The notes under the pieces: generated by a model
Database searches by the model: none
Seen by the model: only the letters and a program-made list of their open reading frames with translations
What the model was told of the DNA's origin: nothing
Source: Streptomyces sp. AC1-42W
GTDB taxonomy: Bacteria; Actinomycetota; Actinomycetes; Streptomycetales; Streptomycetaceae
Direction of reading: 5' to 3'
NCBI RefSeq assembly: GCF_003248355.1
Contig: NZ_QKWY01000002.1
Span: forward strand, 124,001 to 188,000
DNA length: 64,000 nucleotides
Position numbers and translations under genes: made by a program
Shown: positions 50,054-58,870 of the stretch, in pieces
How positions within the stretch are numbered: position 1 is the first letter of the stretch
How the letters are laid out: each line of letters opens with the position of its first letter

Positions 50054-52054
50054 ATGGCCCTCACGATCCGCCCGTACCAGGAGGGCGACGCGCACGCCAT
50101 CGCGGAGCTGTACAACCGCCACCGGGACAACCCCAACCCGGTCGCCGGAGGCGTCAGCGGCGACGAACTCGCCCGCGAGCTGGCCGGACGCGAGACGGCG
50201 ACGTTCCTGGTGGCCGAGGACGACGAGCGCCTCGTGGGGACGTTCGGCCTCTTCCACAACACCGGCCGCCGGTCGGCCCGCGCCGGCGAACTCATCGCGG
50301 ACATGTTCTTCGTGCACCCCGCCCACCGCGGCGGGCTGGTCACCGGAAGGCTGTTCACCGAGGCCGTCGAGTGGATGATGCGCACCGGCTGCCTGGTGCT
50401 GCGGCTGACCGTCAACCCGGCCAACACCGTGGCCTTCCGGCTCTACCGGCGCGTCGGCTGCGTCTCGGTGGGCCGGGCCGTCCCCGGCGAGGACGGCAAC
50501 GTGGAGCTGCACAACTACATCCCGCTCGTCGTGCGCAGCGTCTTCGCCGACCTGGGCGAGCAGGCCACGGCGGCCCTCGGCAGCCTGATGAGCTTCGCCT
50601 CCGTCACCGAGTCCCGCGACGACGAGCTGCGCTCCGACGTACGGATCGTCGACGGGGTCCGCACCGTCGACTACTGCCTGGCCCTCGGCGAGTTCCGGAT
50701 CGACGCGTCCGTCGACGTGGACCGGGGCACCGTGTGCGAGGCCCGCCTCACCGAGCCCGGCGGCACGACCCGGGAGCTGCGCCTGACCCGGCCCCCGTAC
50801 GAGGTCCGGACCCCGCGCGGGGTGGCGCCGTACCGGTTCACCCGGTCCGGGCTCACCTGCGAGGTGGACGGCGACGACGGCACCCTGAGCGTCCTCGCGG
50901 ACGGCCACCGGGGCCCGGTCCTCGTCTCCACCTGGCCGAGCTGCCGGGCCGACCGCCCGGCCGGCTGGCGCGAGGGAGAGCCCCGCGACCTCGCCCTGGA
51001 GCCGGTCGACGGCGGGGTACGGGTCACCGAACGGGACGGCGACGCCACCGTCACCGGCACGTTCACCCTCGACGGGGAGGGCCTGCTCCAGGAGTTCACC
51101 CGTACCGGCTCCGCCACCGGCCGCGTCTTCCAGACCGTCGGCCTGCGCCAGGGCGTCTTCACCGGCGCCGGCGGACAGGACCACCCGATCGGGCTGGGCC
51201 AGGGGGTGCGCGACGCCTCCGAGGTCGTCGCCGCCGCCCAAACCGTCCCGCAGGGCACGGAACTGGCCTGGCGGGGACGCGGCGTACGCCTCTCGCTGAC
51301 GGCGGACGGGGCCCTGCGGCTCGTCCACAGCACCCTCCTGGAACGCGTCCTGGCACCCGGTCCGGACGGCGTGGCCCGGATGCGCACCGCCGTCCGGCCG
51401 CGCGGCGCGGACACCGCCCGCCGCCTGGAGGTGCACGCGGCCGCCGGCGGCGTCACCGTCTGGCGCGAGGGCACCACCAAGGTGCTGCGCAGCCCCTACC
51501 CCCGCACCCGCTCCCACGGCTACAACCCCCACTGGTCCGCGGGCCTGTGGGTCACTCGGGAGAACAGCCGCCACGACCGGGCCGCCGGGCTCGGCTGGGG
51601 GGTGCCGGCCGCCGGCGCCTGGGAGGAGAAGCACCCGCTGGGCCTGCACGCCCCGGACTCCGGCCTCGACTGGGAGATCGCCGCCGACGGCGACGGGCTC
51701 CGCGTCGATGCCCGGTCGAGCGGCACGGACCGCGAGACCGTGGTGTGGCTCACCCCGCAGACGCCGCTCAGGACCGCCGTCGTCCTCGAATCGGGCGGCG
51801 AGCACTGGGAACTGAACACCGGCGACTTCCGCCAGGTGTGGGCCGGCCGGGCCGCCGTCCGGCTCTCCGACGGGCGGTGGCTGCACTGCGCCCCCGCCAC
51901 CGCCTCGCACGACGAACTGGTGCTGCGCGCCACCGCGTCGGGCCTCCTCATCGGCGGAGTCTCCGCCGCCCCGGAGAGCGCCTGGCTGCTCTCCGTGCAC
52001 GACACACCCCTCCACTTCCGCACCACCGACCCGAAGGGCAACGACCGATCATGA
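50054..52054 (+). CDS. GNAT acetyltransferase-like protein with a large C-terminal domain of unknown function
   Basis: A 666-residue protein. ATG 50054 sits 7 bases after AAGGAGGT; GTG 50048 would be too close. Residues about 1-160 are a GNAT fold (IRPYQEGDAHAIAELYNRH, MFFVHPAHRGGLVTGRLFTEAVEW, NPANTVAFRLYRRVGCVSVGRA). The remaining 500 residues are beta-rich and Trp-containing (for example YNPHWSAGLWVTRENSRHDRAAGLGWGVP) and resemble no family I can name; a carbohydrate- or mutarotase-like sandwich is possible. It may acylate the product or an intermediate, with the C-terminal part binding substrate. ATGA overlap with the next gene. Confidence 0.75.
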   Translation: MALTIRPYQEGDAHAIAELYNRHRDNPNPVAGGVSGDELARELAGRETATFLVAEDDERLVGTFGLFHNTGRRSARAGELIADMFFVHPAHRGGLVTGRLFTEAVEWMMRTGCLVLRLTVNPANTVAFRLYRRVGCVSVGRAVPGEDGNVELHNYIPLVVRSVFADLGEQATAALGSLMSFASVTESRDDELRSDVRIVDGVRTVDYCLALGEFRIDASVDVDRGTVCEARLTEPGGTTRELRLTRPPYEVRTPRGVAPYRFTRSGLTCEVDGDDGTLSVLADGHRGPVLVSTWPSCRADRPAGWREGEPRDLALEPVDGGVRVTERDGDATVTGTFTLDGEGLLQEFTRTGSATGRVFQTVGLRQGVFTGAGGQDHPIGLGQGVRDASEVVAAAQTVPQGTELAWRGRGVRLSLTADGALRLVHSTLLERVLAPGPDGVARMRTAVRPRGADTARRLEVHAAAGGVTVWREGTTKVLRSPYPRTRSHGYNPHWSAGLWVTRENSRHDRAAGLGWGVPAAGAWEEKHPLGLHAPDSGLDWEIAADGDGLRVDARSSGTDRETVVWLTPQTPLRTAVVLESGGEHWELNTGDFRQVWAGRAAVRLSDGRWLHCAPATASHDELVLRATASGLLIGGVSAAPESAWLLSVHDTPLHFRTTDPKGNDRS

Positions 52055-53091
52055 CCGCCACCACCATCGCCCCGGCCGTCCGCACCGCCACCGAGGACTA
52101 CGCCACGCTGCGCACCGCCGTCGGCTCCTACCGCGTCACCACCCCGCTGGTCCGGCTGACCGGTGACGAGCGGCTGACCTTCCTGGACGGCTTCCTCGCC
52201 AAGTCCGCCGACTACGTCGAGCCCGACACCGTCCGCGAGGTGCTGGCGCTGAACGAGGACGGCAGGCCGTTCGCGATCCTGCTCCACTTCGAGATCGGCG
52301 AGGAGTCGTGGCTGCTGCCGCGCACCACCGTCACCGCCGGTGAACTGACCGCCTACCTGGGTCGGTTCGACGCCTCCGGGGTCACCGTCGAGATATCCCC
52401 CGAGGGCTGGGGCGCGGTCGCCTTCGAGGGCCCCGTGGCCTGGTCGGTCGCGGCCGGCTTCGTGGACTTCGACATCTCCGGCCTGACCCTGCACGCCGTC
52501 ACCGAGGCCACCCTCGACGCCCCCGGCGCCACCGCGCACCTGGCCCGCGTCGGCACCACCGGCGAGTACGGCTACCTGCTCCTGACGGACGCCCCCGAGG
52601 CCGCGTACGAGGCGGTGCTCGCCGGCGTCACCGGCAAGGGCGGCGCCGAGACCGGCGAGGAGGCCCTGAACCGGGTGCAGGCCGAGGCCGGAATGGGCGT
52701 GTACGGGGCCGGGTTCGGCGAGCTGGGTGTCGACGAGGCCGACCTCGCCTGGATGATCGACTGGGACCGCGTCGGCGAGTTCCACGGCTCCGGCGAGCTG
52801 ACCGCGCCCACCGGCTCGGAGCGCCGCCTCACCGCCCTCGTCGCCCCGGTCGGCAGCCGCTTCGCCGCCGGTACGGCCATCACCGCGGGCGGCCGGGGGA
52901 TCGGCACCGTGCTGCACCAGGCGCCGGCCGCCAACCCGGAGGAGGAGCTGGTCCTGGCCCTGCTCGACGCCCCCTTCTGGGTGCCGGGCCTGGAGCTGGC
53001 CGCCGCGGACCGTACGGGCGACGAGCGCCCCGTGCGCACCGTCACCCTGCCCCGGGTCATCGCCCGCTCCCTCACCGTCAAGATCGCTTGA
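52051..53091 (+). CDS. GcvT/aminomethyltransferase-like folate-binding protein
   Basis: A 346-residue protein from ATG 52051. The N-terminal SYRVTTPLVRLTGDERLTFLDGFLAKSADYV and the middle GTTGEYGYLLLTDAPEA...ALNRVQAEAGMGVYGAGFGEL match the GcvT/YgfZ fold, and the C-terminal half has the small beta domain. Members transfer one-carbon units to or from tetrahydrofolate (GcvT, sarcosine oxidase, DMSP demethylase). Its presence in a type II PKS cluster is unusual. It may handle a methylene or methyl group on the amino-acid part. Function is inferred only. Confidence 0.75.
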   Translation: MTATTIAPAVRTATEDYATLRTAVGSYRVTTPLVRLTGDERLTFLDGFLAKSADYVEPDTVREVLALNEDGRPFAILLHFEIGEESWLLPRTTVTAGELTAYLGRFDASGVTVEISPEGWGAVAFEGPVAWSVAAGFVDFDISGLTLHAVTEATLDAPGATAHLARVGTTGEYGYLLLTDAPEAAYEAVLAGVTGKGGAETGEEALNRVQAEAGMGVYGAGFGELGVDEADLAWMIDWDRVGEFHGSGELTAPTGSERRLTALVAPVGSRFAAGTAITAGGRGIGTVLHQAPAANPEEELVLALLDAPFWVPGLELAAADRTGDERPVRTVTLPRVIARSLTVKIA

Positions 53092-53102
53092 GAGGCCGGG
53101 TC

Positions 53103-55418
53103 ATGACACCTGCGAACATCGCCCTGACCGGCCTGGGGCTGATCACCGGGGCCGGGGACGACGTCGAGAAGAGCTGGGCGTCGATCGCCGCCGGCACCAC
53201 CGGCATCCGCACCAACACCCTCTTCGACACCACCGAGCTGCTCACCGACTGGGCGGGCATGTCCACCGCCGAGCAGCCCGCCGACCTGGACCGCTGCTAC
53301 GCGCTGGCGGCCACCGCGATCCGTGAGGCCCTGCACGGCAGCGGCCTCGACCTCGACACGGTGGACCGCGAACGGGTGGCCGTCGTGGTGGGCTCCAGCC
53401 TCGGCGCCATGCCGACGCTGGAGGCCACCCACCGCACCCTCGTCCTGGAGGGCCGGCTCGACCTCGACCGGGCGGTCGCCTCGCAACTGCCCTGCGTGGG
53501 CGACTACATCGCGGCCGAGTTCGATCTGCGCGGCCCGCGCGTGGTCCTCTCCAACGCCTGCGCGGCCAGCGCCGTCGCCCTCGGCTACGCGGCCGAGCTG
53601 CTGTGGAAGGGGGACGTCGACTACGTGGTGTGCGGCGGCGTCGACCCGCTGGCGGAGCTGTCCCACTACGGGTTCAGCGCGCTGGGCGCCCTGGACTCCG
53701 AACCGTGCTCGCCGCTGTCCGCCTCCACCGGGCTCACCCTCGGCGAGGGGGCCGGATTCATGGTCCTGGAGTCCGTCGAGCGGGCGGAGGCGCGCGGCGC
53801 CCGCGTCCTCGCGGAGCTGGGCGGCTACGGGCTGTCCTGCGACGGCCACCACCAGACCGCGCCCGACCCCAGCGGCAAGGGCGCCTGCTCCTCCATGGCG
53901 CAGGCCCTGGAGACGGCGGGCCTCACCCCGGCCGACGTGGACTACCTCAACCTGCACGGCACCGGCACCCCCGCCAACGACGCCTCCGAGCCCAAGGCGC
54001 TGAAGCTCCTGTTCGGCCTGGAGATCCCGGCGGCCAGCTCCACCAAGTCCATCCTCGGCCACACCCTCGGCGCGGCCGGCGCGGTCGAGGCCGTGGTGAG
54101 CACCCTGGCCATCGACCGGGGCGTCCTGCCGCCCACCATCAACACCCGCGGCGTCCCCTCCCCGTACGGCCTGGACGTCATCCCGGACATGGGCCGCGAG
54201 GCGCACCCCGAGGTGGTGCTGTCCAACTCCTTCGCGTTCGGCGGCAACAACGCCTCCGTCGTCATCAACCGGCCCGGCCGCACCGGCTCCCGGCCGCCGC
54301 GCCGCGAGGCGGTCCACGAGGTCGTCGTCACCGGCGTCGCGGGGATGGCCGGAACGGCGGGCAGCACCGAGGCGGTCATGGCGGCGCTCGCCGGGGGGCG
54401 GCCCTGCTTCGACACCTTCGAGGAGGTTCCGGGCGTCGGCCGGGTGCCGGTCGGCCGGGCCGACATCAAGGCCGCGGCGCGCGGCACCAACCCCAGCCGG
54501 GCCCGCCGCATGGACCCGCTGAGCCTGCTCGCCGCGTCCGCCGTGGGCGACCTGTACGCCCGCCACGGCAAGCCGTCGCGCGCGGTGGCCGAGTCGACCG
54601 GTGTCGTCTTCGCCACCGGCTACGGGCCGGTCACATCGGTCCTGAAGTTCCACGAGGGCGTCGTGCGCTCGGGCATCACCGGCGCCAACCCGTCCCTGTT
54701 CGCCAACACGGTCGTCAACGCGGCGGCCGGCCACGTGGCGATGCTGCACCGCTTCCGCGGCTACACCGCGACCATCGCCAACGGCGGCACCAGCTCCGTG
54801 TTCGCGCTCCAGCTTGCCGCCCGGGTCATCGCCCGCGGCGCCGCCGAGCGGATCATGGTCGTGGTCGCCGACGAGTTCCCCGAGCAGGCCCTCGCCACCC
54901 AGGCGGCCCTGCCCGGCTACGCCAGGAGCGCGCACGTCGTACCCGGCGGGCGCACCGGCGCCGTGCTCAGCGAGGGCGCCGCCGCGATCCTGCTGGAGAG
55001 CCGCGAGGCGGCCGCGGACCGGGGCGCCGGCGTCCTGGCGGCGGTCCGGGGCTTCGGCGCCGGCGGCGAACCGGCCGGCATCGGCCGCATCGCCAGGGAC
55101 GGCGCGGCCTGGGGGCGCTCCCTGCGCTCCGCGCTCGCCGAGGCGGACCTCGCCCCGGAGGGCGTCGGCACGGTCGTCTCGGCCGCCTCCGGCCATCCGC
55201 TGGTCGACCTCGCCCAGCGGGCCGCCCTGCGCCACGCCGGGCTCGACGGCCGGCCGGTCCTGGCCCCCAAGGCCCTGCTCGGCGAGACCTACGGCAGCGC
55301 GGGCGCCCTCGGCCTGGTCGCCGCCCTCACCGGCGACGGCATCCCCGGCCCCGTGGTCCTGTCGAGCTTCGCGTACGGCGGCAGCTACGCGGCGGCCGTC
55401 CTCGACCCGGAGGCGTGA
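53103..55418 (+). CDS. Fused ketosynthase-chain length factor (KS-alpha/KS-beta in one chain)
   Basis: A 771-residue protein from ATG 53103 containing two thiolase-fold units. Unit 1 (about 1-395) has the full KS set: NACAAS (C153), NLHGTGTP (H285), STKSILGH (K315, H320) and FAFGGNN. Unit 2 (about 405-770) has the same fold, but the Cys position reads NGGTSS (G562), the first His region is SAASGHPL, and the second reads APKALLGETYG (Glu for His, E728). Unit 2 is thus a chain-length-factor-like, inactive KS. KS and CLF are normally separate genes in type II systems; here they are covalently joined in the same order. Its stop overlaps the phosphopantetheinyl transferase start. Confidence 0.9.
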   Translation: MTPANIALTGLGLITGAGDDVEKSWASIAAGTTGIRTNTLFDTTELLTDWAGMSTAEQPADLDRCYALAATAIREALHGSGLDLDTVDRERVAVVVGSSLGAMPTLEATHRTLVLEGRLDLDRAVASQLPCVGDYIAAEFDLRGPRVVLSNACAASAVALGYAAELLWKGDVDYVVCGGVDPLAELSHYGFSALGALDSEPCSPLSASTGLTLGEGAGFMVLESVERAEARGARVLAELGGYGLSCDGHHQTAPDPSGKGACSSMAQALETAGLTPADVDYLNLHGTGTPANDASEPKALKLLFGLEIPAASSTKSILGHTLGAAGAVEAVVSTLAIDRGVLPPTINTRGVPSPYGLDVIPDMGREAHPEVVLSNSFAFGGNNASVVINRPGRTGSRPPRREAVHEVVVTGVAGMAGTAGSTEAVMAALAGGRPCFDTFEEVPGVGRVPVGRADIKAAARGTNPSRARRMDPLSLLAASAVGDLYARHGKPSRAVAESTGVVFATGYGPVTSVLKFHEGVVRSGITGANPSLFANTVVNAAAGHVAMLHRFRGYTATIANGGTSSVFALQLAARVIARGAAERIMVVVADEFPEQALATQAALPGYARSAHVVPGGRTGAVLSEGAAAILLESREAAADRGAGVLAAVRGFGAGGEPAGIGRIARDGAAWGRSLRSALAEADLAPEGVGTVVSAASGHPLVDLAQRAALRHAGLDGRPVLAPKALLGETYGSAGALGLVAALTGDGIPGPVVLSSFAYGGSYAAAVLDPEA

Positions 55419-56065
55419 TGGCCGCCCTGATCGGTCTGCCCGGCGACCCCGGAGCCACCGGGTACACGCTGGCGCCCGACGGGCCCGCGGCGGCGGCGGA
55501 GACGGTGAACGTGCTGGTCTCCCGGCACCGAGGACTGCCCCGCGACCGGATGGGGAACCGGCTCTCCGCCTCGGGCCGCTCCCTGATCGCCGAGGCGCTG
55601 CACCGCACGTACGGGCGCCGGATCACCGCAGGCGAGCTGGCGCGGGACGGCCTCAAGCGCTGGTCGGTGCCCGCGCTGGGCCTGTCCGCTTCGGTGGCCC
55701 ACGTCGGCGCGTACAGCGCGGTGGCGTTCGCGCCCGCCGGGCGGGTGATCGGCGTGGACCTCCAGGACGAACGCGACCGGCCGCACGCCCTGCGCTGGCT
55801 GGGCGACCTGCTGGGCCGCGAGGAGCCCGCCACGATCAGGGACTTCGCCGAGTGCGAGGCGCTCATCAAGGCGTCGCACCTGACCAAGGAGACCTTCGCC
55901 GGAACCCGGCTGCCGCCCTGGCGGCCGGGCTGGCGGCCCGTGAACACCGAGACCTACGAGGTGCGTTCCGTCGTCCTGCGGGCCGAGGGCGAACCGCCCC
56001 TGCACCTCGCCCTCGCCTGCGACGCACCGGCTCCGGTGCGCTTCCACCACTTGGAGGAGGAATGA
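55418..56065 (+). CDS. 4'-phosphopantetheinyl transferase (divergent Sfp/AcpS type)
   Basis: A 215-residue protein from ATG 55418. The central SASVAHVGAYSAVAFAPAGRVIGVDLQDERD corresponds to the (S)LSH...GvD(I/L)E core. DFAECEALIKASH matches the WxxKEAxxK helix, with Trp replaced by Phe and Lys by Cys. It presumably activates the two cluster ACPs. Divergence from standard Sfp may reflect a dedicated partner. ATGA overlap with the acyltransferase gene. Confidence 0.75.
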   Translation: MAALIGLPGDPGATGYTLAPDGPAAAAETVNVLVSRHRGLPRDRMGNRLSASGRSLIAEALHRTYGRRITAGELARDGLKRWSVPALGLSASVAHVGAYSAVAFAPAGRVIGVDLQDERDRPHALRWLGDLLGREEPATIRDFAECEALIKASHLTKETFAGTRLPPWRPGWRPVNTETYEVRSVVLRAEGEPPLHLALACDAPAPVRFHHLEEE

Positions 56066-57213
56066 CCCTCACCGCCGTGCGGCCGTACACCCGCCGCATC
56101 TCCCCGATCGAGCGCGGCTACCTCAACGCCGCCGCGACCGGCACCCCGCAGCTCATCCAGATGGTCGTCGAGGGCAAGGGCACGCTCGACGCGGACGCGC
56201 TGCGGAGCGCCGCGCGGCTGGCGACCGAGGCGAGTCCGGGCCTCGCGGTACGCCGCCGGGGCGCGCTGTGGCGCGCGGCCGGCACCGTCCCCGAGGTCGT
56301 GGAACTGCCGGCGGGCAGCGGCCTGGACCACCCGTTCTTCCACCGCGACCTGTCGGTGGTCACCGGACCCGTCTGCGAACTGGGCCTCGTCCGCGACGGG
56401 GGGACCACCCGGCTGATCGTCCGGGCCAGCCACATCGTCACCGACGGGCGCGGTCTGCGGCAGTGGATCGCCGACCTCTTCCGGGCCCTGCGCGGCGAGG
56501 AGCCGGCCGGCTGCCCGGACACCGTGGACGACGCCCACTTCCGCGCGGCGGCGGGCGAGGTCCGCCCGGCCCCCGAGGCCGCCCGGCTCACCGGACTGCC
56601 CGCGATCATCGGCGAGGGCGAGCCCGGCGAACGACCGCTGTGGCTGCGCCGCCGGGTGGCCGCCACCCCGTCCGGGACGACCGCGCGGGCCGCGGCCGCG
56701 CTCTCCCGCCACCTCGCCACGGACACCGGCCGGCTGATCGTCCCGGTGGACCTGCGCCGCCACGACCCCGCGATGCGCTCCACCGCCAACCTGACCTCGC
56801 AGCTCGTCCTGGACCTGCGCCGGGACGACAGCTGGAAGCGCGTGCACTCCACGCTGATCCGGGCCCTGATGGCGAAGACCGAGGTCGCCGTGCTCGACCG
56901 CGACTTCCTGCGCGACAACCCGTTCGCCAACAACCTGAGCGAGGCCCGCGCCTTCGACGGCCACAGCTTCCCCTGCACGGCGATCATCTCCGACCACGGC
57001 GAGGTCGACCCGGACGTCTTCGCGGCGCCCGCCTTCCGCGCCACCTCCTTCTCCACGCTGCCGATGCTGGTCCCGTACGCCGAGATGTTCCTGAGCGCCT
57101 GCCGGGTGGGCGGCGAGACCGAACTGACCCTGGCCTGCCGCGACCGGCCGGGCGCCCGCGAGAAGGCGGGAGCGCTGCTGGACGACATCGCCGAGGCGCT
57201 GACCGCCGGCTGA
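56062..57213 (+). CDS. Condensation-domain-like acyltransferase
   Basis: A 383-residue stand-alone protein from ATG 56062. The active-site motif is SHIVTDGRG (H124, D128, G129), the HxxxDG of condensation/PapA/WS-DGAT acyltransferases. Later NPFANNLSEARAF resembles the structural segment of the second half. Such enzymes join an acyl-ACP to an amine or alcohol. In this setting it is the best candidate for amide or ester formation between the polyketide chain and an amino acid. Shorter than NRPS C domains (about 450). Confidence 0.78.
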   Translation: MTLTAVRPYTRRISPIERGYLNAAATGTPQLIQMVVEGKGTLDADALRSAARLATEASPGLAVRRRGALWRAAGTVPEVVELPAGSGLDHPFFHRDLSVVTGPVCELGLVRDGGTTRLIVRASHIVTDGRGLRQWIADLFRALRGEEPAGCPDTVDDAHFRAAAGEVRPAPEAARLTGLPAIIGEGEPGERPLWLRRRVAATPSGTTARAAAALSRHLATDTGRLIVPVDLRRHDPAMRSTANLTSQLVLDLRRDDSWKRVHSTLIRALMAKTEVAVLDRDFLRDNPFANNLSEARAFDGHSFPCTAIISDHGEVDPDVFAAPAFRATSFSTLPMLVPYAEMFLSACRVGGETELTLACRDRPGAREKAGALLDDIAEALTAG

Positions 57214-57316
57214 CCCCGCGGCCGCCCACCTCCCGCCGGCCCCGCCCCGAGCGCCGACCCCGTCCCCGACGGACCCCCGAGCCCGATCCACGACGCACCC
57301 TTAAGGACGACCCCGC

Positions 57317-58795
57317 ATGTCCCTGGACCAGAGAACCGAGCCCCCGGCGCCGGCGGAGCCGAGCCCCGTCGCGGCGGCCGCGGCGGCGGCCGCCACCCGG
57401 ACCGCGATCATCACCATCGCCGCGGCCGTGGGCGGCGCCTTCATCGCCCAGCTCGACACCACGATCGTCAACGTCTCGCTGGCCGACACGTCCGCCCGCT
57501 TCGGCAGCATCAACCAGGTCCAGTGGGTCGTCACGGCCTATCTGCTGGCCCTGGTCGCGCTGATGCCGGCCGCAGGCTGGCTGGCCTCCCGCTTCGGGAC
57601 CCGCCGTACGTTCATCGCATCGGTCGCCTCGTTCGCGGCCGGTTCGGCGGTCTGCGCCTTCAGTACGAGCCTCACCGAACTGATCGCCGGGCGCGCCCTG
57701 TCCGGCGCCGCCGCGGGCGTGCTCGTCCCGGTCTCCACGATGCTGCTCACCAGCGGGATGCCGAAGGAACGCCTCGGCCAGGTCCAGGCGCTGAACGGCA
57801 GCGTCATGCTGATCAGCCCGCTGCTCGGCCCCACGGTGGGCGGTCTGCTGGTCAACGCCTGGGGCTGGTGGGCGGTCTACGCCGTCAACCTGCCGCTGTG
57901 CGCGCTGCTGCTGGTGGTGGCGGTGCGCCGGGTCCGCAAGGACGCCCCGGCCGGCCAGGGGGAGGGGCGGCGCCCGCTCGACGTCCTGGGCCTGCTGACC
58001 GCCGCCGCCTGCACGGTCGGTGTGGTGCTGGCCGTGCACGCCTTCTCCGAGACGGGCCTGTCCGCCCACCCCGCCTTCCTCGTGCCGCTGGTGGTGGCCG
58101 CGGTGAGCGGCGCCGTCTTCGTACGGCACCAACTGCGCGCCGAGGCGCCGCTGCTGGACCTGCGCCTGTTCACGCACGGCGTGTACCGCACGGCCGCGAT
58201 CAACATCTTCTGCCTCGGCTTCGTCCTCTTCTCGCCGATGATGCTGATCCCGCTGTACTTCGAGTCGGCGCGCGGCGAGAGCGCCGTCACCACGGGTCTG
58301 CTGATGTCGGCGGGCGGCACCGGGGTCGTCGTCGCGGGGCTCGCCTGCCGTCCGATCATGAAGAAGATCGGCGGCGGCACCACCGTCGTGATCGGGATCG
58401 TCCTGACGATGCTGGCCACCGCCCCGCTGACCGCCCTGTCGTCCAGCACGTCGTACGTGCTGATGTGCGCGGCGCTCGCGGTACGGGGCCTGGGCACCGG
58501 CCTGACCATCGTGCCGGCCATGACCCGCGCCTTCGAGTCGGTCGAGCCGCGCTCCATCCCGGACGCCTCCGCGCAGCTCAACCTGGCCCAGCGGATCGGC
58601 GGCACCTTCGCCCTGGCGGTGGTCACGGTCGTCCTGGACCGGGCCGCGCAGTCGCACCACGGGCTCGTGCCGGCCGCGTTCGCCGACTCCTTCGACCTGC
58701 TGCTCGTCGTCTACGCGCTCACCCTCGCCCCGGCCGTCGCGCTGCTGATCGCCGACCGCCGCGAGAAGGCCGCGCGGGCCGCCTCGGCCCAGTAG
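57317..58795 (+). CDS. DHA2-family MFS exporter
   Basis: A 492-residue 14-helix transporter from ATG 57317. Motifs: FIAQLDTTIVNVSLADTSARFG in helix 1, SRFGTRRTFIASVASF (motif A), and LISPLLGPTVGGLLVNAWGW (motif C). It is the second exporter of the cluster besides the ABC pair and may give self-resistance. It follows a 103-bp gap, so it may have its own promoter, and ends in a block of tandem repeats. Confidence 0.9.
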   Translation: MSLDQRTEPPAPAEPSPVAAAAAAAATRTAIITIAAAVGGAFIAQLDTTIVNVSLADTSARFGSINQVQWVVTAYLLALVALMPAAGWLASRFGTRRTFIASVASFAAGSAVCAFSTSLTELIAGRALSGAAAGVLVPVSTMLLTSGMPKERLGQVQALNGSVMLISPLLGPTVGGLLVNAWGWWAVYAVNLPLCALLLVVAVRRVRKDAPAGQGEGRRPLDVLGLLTAAACTVGVVLAVHAFSETGLSAHPAFLVPLVVAAVSGAVFVRHQLRAEAPLLDLRLFTHGVYRTAAINIFCLGFVLFSPMMLIPLYFESARGESAVTTGLLMSAGGTGVVVAGLACRPIMKKIGGGTTVVIGIVLTMLATAPLTALSSSTSYVLMCAALAVRGLGTGLTIVPAMTRAFESVEPRSIPDASAQLNLAQRIGGTFALAVVTVVLDRAAQSHHGLVPAAFADSFDLLLVVYALTLAPAVALLIADRREKAARAASAQ

Positions 58796-58870
58796 CGGCA
58801 GCTCAGTGACGGCGGCTCAGTGAAGGCAGCTCGGTGACTTCGGCTCAGTAACGGCGGCTCGGGAACGTCC
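58787..58870. repeat. Six 14-bp imperfect tandem repeats between convergent genes
   Basis: Starting at 58787 the sequence is six consecutive 14-base units of the form GCTCAGTGACGGCG (variants GCCCAGTAGCGGCA, GCTCAGTGAAGGCA, GCTCGGTGACTTCG, GCTCAGTAACGGCG, GCTCGGGAACGTCC). Unit 1 contains the MFS stop codon and unit 5 the stop of the convergent regulator. No stem is obvious. It may be a slippage-derived tract or a binding array. Confidence 0.75.
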
